Source of the DNA: Celeribacter baekdonensis
Lineage (GTDB): Bacteria > Pseudomonadota > Alphaproteobacteria > Rhodobacterales > Rhodobacteraceae
Assembly: GCF_900102315.1 (NCBI RefSeq)
Contig: NZ_FNBL01000002.1
Span: 283,194 to 347,193, forward strand
Direction: 5' to 3'
DNA length: 64,000 nt
The notes beneath the pieces were generated by a model. It saw only the letters and a program-made list of their open reading frames with translations, ran no database searches and was not told where the DNA came from. Position numbers and translations under genes: made by a program. Below, piece by piece: positions 60,551-64,000 of the stretch (the stretch's first letter is position 1; each line of letters begins with the position of its first letter).

Positions 60551-61645
60551 ATGCCCGTAGAACACGACAGTATCATGACGGTCTTGAGGGGCATTGTTTT
60601 GCCTGATGGCACGAATCTTGTGGATTCGGACCGCGTGCGTGCCCTGAATGTTGAGGGTGACGTGGTGCGTTTCGTTATTGAAGCCCCCGATGCGACAGCG
60701 GCGCGCGCCTGGTCCGGGATTGAGGCCGAAGCCAAAGCGCGGCTTGAGGCCTTGGAGGGGGTTGGCAAGGTCTCCATCGTGATGACCGCCCATGGCCCGG
60801 CCGGGTCCACGCCGCCGCCAGCCGCGACTGGCAAAGAGCCGCCCAGCCTCAAAATCGGTCGTCACCCAACGCCACAACAGGGCAAGACCAAGCCCGCAGG
60901 CGTTAAAAACGTCATCGCCATTGCCTCGGGCAAGGGCGGTGTGGGCAAATCCACCGTTGCCGCCAACCTTGCTGTTGCCTTGGCCAAAATGGGTCGCAAG
61001 GTCGGGCTTTTGGATGCGGATATTTATGGCCCGTCGCAGCCGCGGATGATGGGGGTGAACAAGCGCCCCGCCAGCCCGGATGGCGAAACCATCGAGCCGC
61101 TTCATGCCCATGGTGTCACTTTGATGTCGATCGGCTTCATGATCCCGGATGGTGAGGCCGTGGTCTGGCGTGGGCCGATGTTGATGGGCGCGATGCAACA
61201 GATGCTGGGGCAGGTGGCTTGGGGCGAGTTGGATGTGCTTCTGATCGACATGCCGCCGGGCACGGGTGATGTGCAGCTCACGCTGGGGCAAAAAACCGAC
61301 CTGACCGGCGCGCTTGTGGTGTCGACACCACAGGATGTGGCCCTGATTGATGCGCGGCGCGGGATTTCGATGTTCAACAAATTGAACATTCCGGTGCTGG
61401 GCCTGATTGAGAATATGTCGATGTATATCTGTCCGAACTGCGGCCATGAGGCACATATTTTTGGTCATGGCGGCGTGGCGGAAGAGGCCGAAAAGATCGG
61501 CGTGCCGTTCTTGGCGCAGCTGCCTTTGGCGCTTGAGGCGCGGATCGCCGGGGATGAAGGTGTGCCGATTGCCGCGACCGACAGCCCGCTGGCCGAGCCC
61601 TATATGCAACTGGCGCAGCGCTTGGTGGCGGGTGGCATGGCCTGA
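60551..61645 (+). CDS. apbC: Mrp/NBP35-family Fe-S cluster carrier ATPase
   Basis: 364 residues. An N-terminal DUF59/MIP18-like domain (VLRGIVLPDGTNLVDSDRVRAL) precedes the P-loop domain with deviant Walker A ASGKGGVGKST, LLDADIYGPSQPRMMG and LIDMPPGTGDVQLTL. The Fe-S binding CxxC is ICPNCG, followed by HIFGHGG. It carries Fe-S clusters to apo-proteins in the cytosol. The ATG at 60551 follows AGGA. Confidence 0.94.
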   Translation: MPVEHDSIMTVLRGIVLPDGTNLVDSDRVRALNVEGDVVRFVIEAPDATAARAWSGIEAEAKARLEALEGVGKVSIVMTAHGPAGSTPPPAATGKEPPSLKIGRHPTPQQGKTKPAGVKNVIAIASGKGGVGKSTVAANLAVALAKMGRKVGLLDADIYGPSQPRMMGVNKRPASPDGETIEPLHAHGVTLMSIGFMIPDGEAVVWRGPMLMGAMQQMLGQVAWGELDVLLIDMPPGTGDVQLTLGQKTDLTGALVVSTPQDVALIDARRGISMFNKLNIPVLGLIENMSMYICPNCGHEAHIFGHGGVAEEAEKIGVPFLAQLPLALEARIAGDEGVPIAATDSPLAEPYMQLAQRLVAGGMA

Positions 61646-61668
61646 TCACGACATTGGCGGCGGTTTGT

Positions 61669-61703
61669 AACGCGCGGGGCGAGGGCTCCGCGCGTTTTTG
61701 TTT
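61669..61703 (+). terminator. Intrinsic terminator after mrp
   Basis: AACGCGCGG (61669-61677) pairs with CCGCGCGTT (61688-61696), followed by TTTTTGTTT, 23 bases past the mrp stop. Confidence 0.88.
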
Positions 61704-61722
61704 GGGCGGCGCAGTCGTCTTT

Positions 61723-61780
61723 TGGGATTTCATGAGAGCGGTGGGATTTTATGGTACTTTTGGGAATTCATGACATTTTA
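61723..61780 (+). repeat. Three 19-bp direct repeats upstream of mraZ
   Basis: TGGGATTTCATGAG (61723), TGGGATTTTATGGT (61742) and TGGGAATTCATGAC (61761) recur at exact 19-base intervals. TGGGA is also the core of MraZ binding boxes, although those usually repeat every 10 bases. Confidence 0.6.
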
Positions 61781-61823
61781 CGGGGATCTTATCCCAATTC
61801 ATCCTCACGGCGAATCACTTACC

Positions 61824-61832
61824 TGTGGATAA
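61824..61832. promoter_or_regulatory. DnaA-box-like 9-mer upstream of mraZ
   Basis: TGTGGATAA, exact reverse complement of TTATCCACA, in the AT-rich leader about 500 bases before mraZ. A weaker TGTGGATTT follows 41 bases later. Confidence 0.4.
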
Positions 61833-62331
61833 CTCGGTGGAGTTTTGTGATTTTGCTGGGGGCATGTGGATTTTTTCGCTCCTCTGATCTGTGTGGCGGT
61901 GGCTTCCGTTTTGTCTATATGTAGTTGGATTGATCTATGCTTAACCAACATGCGGTAAAATACCTGTGATCTCGGGGTGCAACATCTGGTTTTAATCCAG
62001 CCCTGTGGGCAACATCTGGGGGCTGTGTGTAAGAAATCCATTGATTACCATGAATTCCCGTGCCAAATTGAACGCATCAGATGAGACGGGAATGAGCGGC
62101 GCATTCAAGACCGCAAACAAAACCCCAAAGTCAGGTTTCATACAGGCCCCGCTTTCATCCGTACAAAGAGATTCGACGCGCATGCGAGCAGACATCCCCC
62201 CAGATGGCGCGCGCAGTCGGACAGCCCGGATACCGGGACGAGGGCGGCGGATCGAGCAGTGGCAGCAGCTCGGTCCGCCGTTTCGCATTCAAAGGCCCCG
62301 ACATTGGGGTGGACAGGTAAAGGAGCGCCGC

Positions 62332-62832
62332 GTGGCCGGCATGTTCATTGGCGAACACACCTTTAAGGTGGACGGAAAGGGACGCGTGTCGATCCCTGCC
62401 GATTTTCGTCGTGAACTCGAAGAGGGCGACCCCCTTGCCACGCAATCCGGACGTCCGCGCATGGTCATCGTCTATGGCCATGACAAACAAAAGCAACTCA
62501 TCGTGCACACCTATGACGGCTATCGCCGCCTTGCCGCCGATATTGCCGCGCTCCCGCGCGGATCGGAAAAGCGCAAGATCATGGAGCGCATGATCCTGAA
62601 CCGCGCTCGCCCGACCGAAGTGGATGCCGATGGCCGTTTGGTGTTGCCGCAGCCGTTGCGTGACAAGATTGACCTCGACGGCACCGCCTATTTTGCCGGT
62701 CTGGGTGAGACATTTGAGATTTGGAAGCCCGAAACCCACGCCGAAGTCGATGCGGCTGTGACGGAAAAATGGCTGGACGAGCAGGGGGATGATTTCGATC
62801 CTCTGAGCCTTTTGGACGATATGGGGGTCTAA
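62332..62832 (+). CDS. mraZ: Transcriptional regulator MraZ
   Basis: 166 residues with two AbrB-like swapped-hairpin repeats: [19 protein letters not shown] and [19 protein letters not shown]. MraZ binds DNA in the dcw promoter and controls division genes. The GTG at 62332 has AAGGAG seven bases upstream and puts GEH at the position of family GES/GEY motifs; the ATG at 62341 would be too far from the ribosome site. rsmH follows after one base. Confidence 0.95.
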   Translation: MAGMFIGEHTFKVDGKGRVSIPADFRRELEEGDPLATQSGRPRMVIVYGHDKQKQLIVHTYDGYRRLAADIAALPRGSEKRKIMERMILNRARPTEVDADGRLVLPQPLRDKIDLDGTAYFAGLGETFEIWKPETHAEVDAAVTEKWLDEQGDDFDPLSLLDDMGV

Positions 62833-62833
62833 A

Positions 62834-63844
62834 ATGACCACAGATATCCCTCCCGTCGAAGCGCCTGACAAAAAGCCCCATATCCCCGTTCTGTTGCGTC
62901 CGCTGTTGCGCGAATGCGCGCCGATCCGTGGGCGTTGGTTGGATGGCACCTTTGGCGCGGGCGGCTATACCAAGGGTCTGATCGCTGAGGGCGCAGAGAT
63001 GGTTTACGGTGTCGACCGCGATCCTTTGGCGCATGAGATGGCGCAAAGCTGGATCAATGAACCGGCCTATGCGGGTAAGATCAAATTGGTGCTTGGCACG
63101 TTTTCCAAGCTTGATGAGTACGCCTCGGAGCTGGATGGCGTGGTGTTGGATTTGGGCGTCTCGTCCATGCAACTCGACATTGCCGAACGCGGCTTTTCGT
63201 TCATGCGCGACGGGCCGTTGGACATGCGCATGTCCCAAGACGGCATGACCGCGGCGGAGTTTGTCAACACGGCGGATGAGGGCGAAATCGCGGCGGTGCT
63301 GTTTCATTACGGCGAAGAAAAGCAGTCGCGCAAAATCGCCCGTGCTATCGTTCAGGATCGCGCGGAAAAGGCACCGTTTGAAACCACGTTGCAATTGGCG
63401 GGGCTGATCGAACGGCTTTTGCCACGCAAGAAACCGGGTCAAAGCCACCCGGCGACGCGCACGTTTCAGGCCATTCGCATTGCCGTGAACGACGAGTTCG
63501 GTGAGTTGATCGAAGGGCTTGAGGCGGCCGAGCGCGCGCTCAAACCGGGCGGGCAATTGGCGGTCGTCAGTTTTCATTCGCTCGAAGACCGTGTGGTCAA
63601 ACGGTTTTTGCAACAGAGGGCCTCGACGGGCGGGGGCGGGTCGCGCTATGCCCCGGTTCAAGAGGCGAAAACGCCCGGATTTGAGCAGTTGTCCAAGGCA
63701 ATCGGTCCCGATGAAGACGAGTTGGTAGACAACCCGCGTGCCCGCTCGGCGCGCTTACGGGTTGCGCGGCGCACGGATGCGCCGGCCCTCGGTGTGGATC
63801 GGTCCGATCTTGGCCTGCCAAAATCCGTAATCAGTTCAAGGTGA
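62834..63844 (+). CDS. rsmH: 16S rRNA (cytosine-1402-N4)-methyltransferase RsmH
   Basis: 336-residue SAM-dependent enzyme. [15 protein letters not shown] and [12 protein letters not shown] (SAM motif I) open it. [43 protein letters not shown] and [15 protein letters not shown] are all diagnostic (MraW). It methylates N4 of C1402 in the ribosomal P site. Standard second gene of the dcw cluster. Confidence 0.97.
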   Translation: MTTDIPPVEAPDKKPHIPVLLRPLLRECAPIRGRWLDGTFGAGGYTKGLIAEGAEMVYGVDRDPLAHEMAQSWINEPAYAGKIKLVLGTFSKLDEYASELDGVVLDLGVSSMQLDIAERGFSFMRDGPLDMRMSQDGMTAAEFVNTADEGEIAAVLFHYGEEKQSRKIARAIVQDRAEKAPFETTLQLAGLIERLLPRKKPGQSHPATRTFQAIRIAVNDEFGELIEGLEAAERALKPGGQLAVVSFHSLEDRVVKRFLQQRASTGGGGSRYAPVQEAKTPGFEQLSKAIGPDEDELVDNPRARSARLRVARRTDAPALGVDRSDLGLPKSVISSR

Positions 63845-63857
63845 GGTCCGGTGAGAA

Positions 63858-64000
63858 ATGCGTAGCTTTTATTTTATCGTTTCTGCTCTGATGGTTATGG
63901 CGTTGGCCTTTTGGGCCTACCAAGAAAACTATGCGACGCAACAGGTGCTGCGTGATGTCAGCCAAATCCAACGCGAGATCGGTCATCAGCGCGAAGAATT
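63858..64000 (+). CDS. ftsL: Cell division protein FtsL (3' end missing)
   Basis: The first 47 codons are visible. A short N-terminus leads into a single membrane segment (FYFIVSALMVMALAFWAYQE), then the start of a coiled coil rich in Gln/Glu (VLRDVSQIQREIGHQREE). Position right after rsmH and the topology identify FtsL, a bitopic divisome protein partnering FtsB and FtsQ. Confidence 0.85.
   Translation, partial: MRSFYFIVSALMVMALAFWAYQENYATQQVLRDVSQIQREIGHQREE

Larger units (their letters stand above)
61646..62331. other. Long leader region of the mraZ cluster
   Basis: 686 bases without a convincing gene. It begins with the mrp terminator, then three 19-bp-spaced TGGGA repeats (61723-61764), a DnaA-box-like 9-mer (61824-61832), a repeated GCAACATCTGG, and a long open frame in phase with mraZ from 62005. 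This size of leader is common before division clusters with several promoters. Confidence 0.55.

Noticed and set aside
62005-62331. 109-codon in-frame extension of mraZ
   Set aside because: No ribosome site at its starts; MraZ length and the AAGGAG before the GTG at 62332 fix the start. The region is better explained as a leader.
61646-62331. Chromosomal replication origin in the mraZ leader
   Set aside because: Only one exact DnaA box and one weak one; no dnaA, parAB or other origin-linked genes nearby.

Overview
The window is a stretch of alphaproteobacterial chromosome. Gene content and local gene orders (alr-mlaE-mlaF-pqiA-radA-cvpA-purF, hisB-hisH-hisA-hisF-hisE, a TAXI-TRAP operon with DUF1850, and a CcaF1-type DUF1127 gene followed by CCUCCUCCC hairpins) point to Rhodobacteraceae, probably the marine Roseobacter group. 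Genus cannot be fixed from the sequence. Nearly everything is chromosomal housekeeping or transport. I see no prophage, integrase, transposase, CRISPR array or plasmid replication gene.

Layout. 1-5.7 kb: end of tatC, a DUF815 ATPase, then on the minus strand a LysM/LytM lipoprotein, pcm and surE, followed by a VOC protein and an SDR. 5.8-16.6 kb (minus): purF with a small downstream gene, cvpA, radA, an Mla-type ABC pair with pqiA and alr in an ATGA-overlapping operon, dnaB, pyrE and pyrC. 16.8-24 kb (plus): urease operon ureD-A-B-(lprI-like)-C-E-F-G, interrupted between ureC and ureE by two minus-strand paralogous genes of unknown function. 24-30 kb: unknown conserved proteins, GapR, a membrane metallopeptidase, a sulfotransferase-like protein, an orphan Fe(III)-type ABC permease and tRNA-Thr. 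30-37 kb (minus): a TAXI-TRAP transporter with its own DctB/DctD-like two-component system. 37-47 kb: tRNA-Tyr, rlmB, histidine genes, a pseudo-receiver, two tRNA-Gly genes and an SQR-like flavoprotein. 47-55.5 kb: BenE with an XRE-cupin regulator, pyruvate carboxylase, an MFS pump with a MarR regulator, an RHH protein and a DJ-1/PfpI protein. 55.6-64 kb: a UvrD/PcrA helicase, a Hint-domain protein, an array of eight CCUCCUCCC hairpins behind a DUF1127 gene, mrp, and the start of the division/cell-wall cluster (mraZ, rsmH, ftsL).

How the parts work together. Urease structural and accessory proteins form one nickel-enzyme assembly unit. The TRAP operon couples uptake to its own sensing through successive ATGA overlaps. 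The his block supplies five histidine-pathway enzymes. radA and the UvrD-like helicase each lie just downstream of a perfect GTTC-N7-GTTC motif, the alphaproteobacterial LexA box, which suggests a shared SOS response.

The most notable structure is the minus-strand array at 59640-59980. Eight hairpins carry CCTCCTCCC-type loops and group by spacing into four two-hairpin units of 70-73 nt, directly behind a DUF1127 gene. This matches the cuckoo/CcsR small RNA family of Rhodobacter. Six stem positions pair only as G-U on the minus strand, which independently fixes the transcribed strand. Other points of interest are a UvrD gene whose 5' third has foreign codon use, a recurring GTGAGTATTT...CACGRTAAA motif at gene ends (once inside a gene), and many short perfect tandem duplications.
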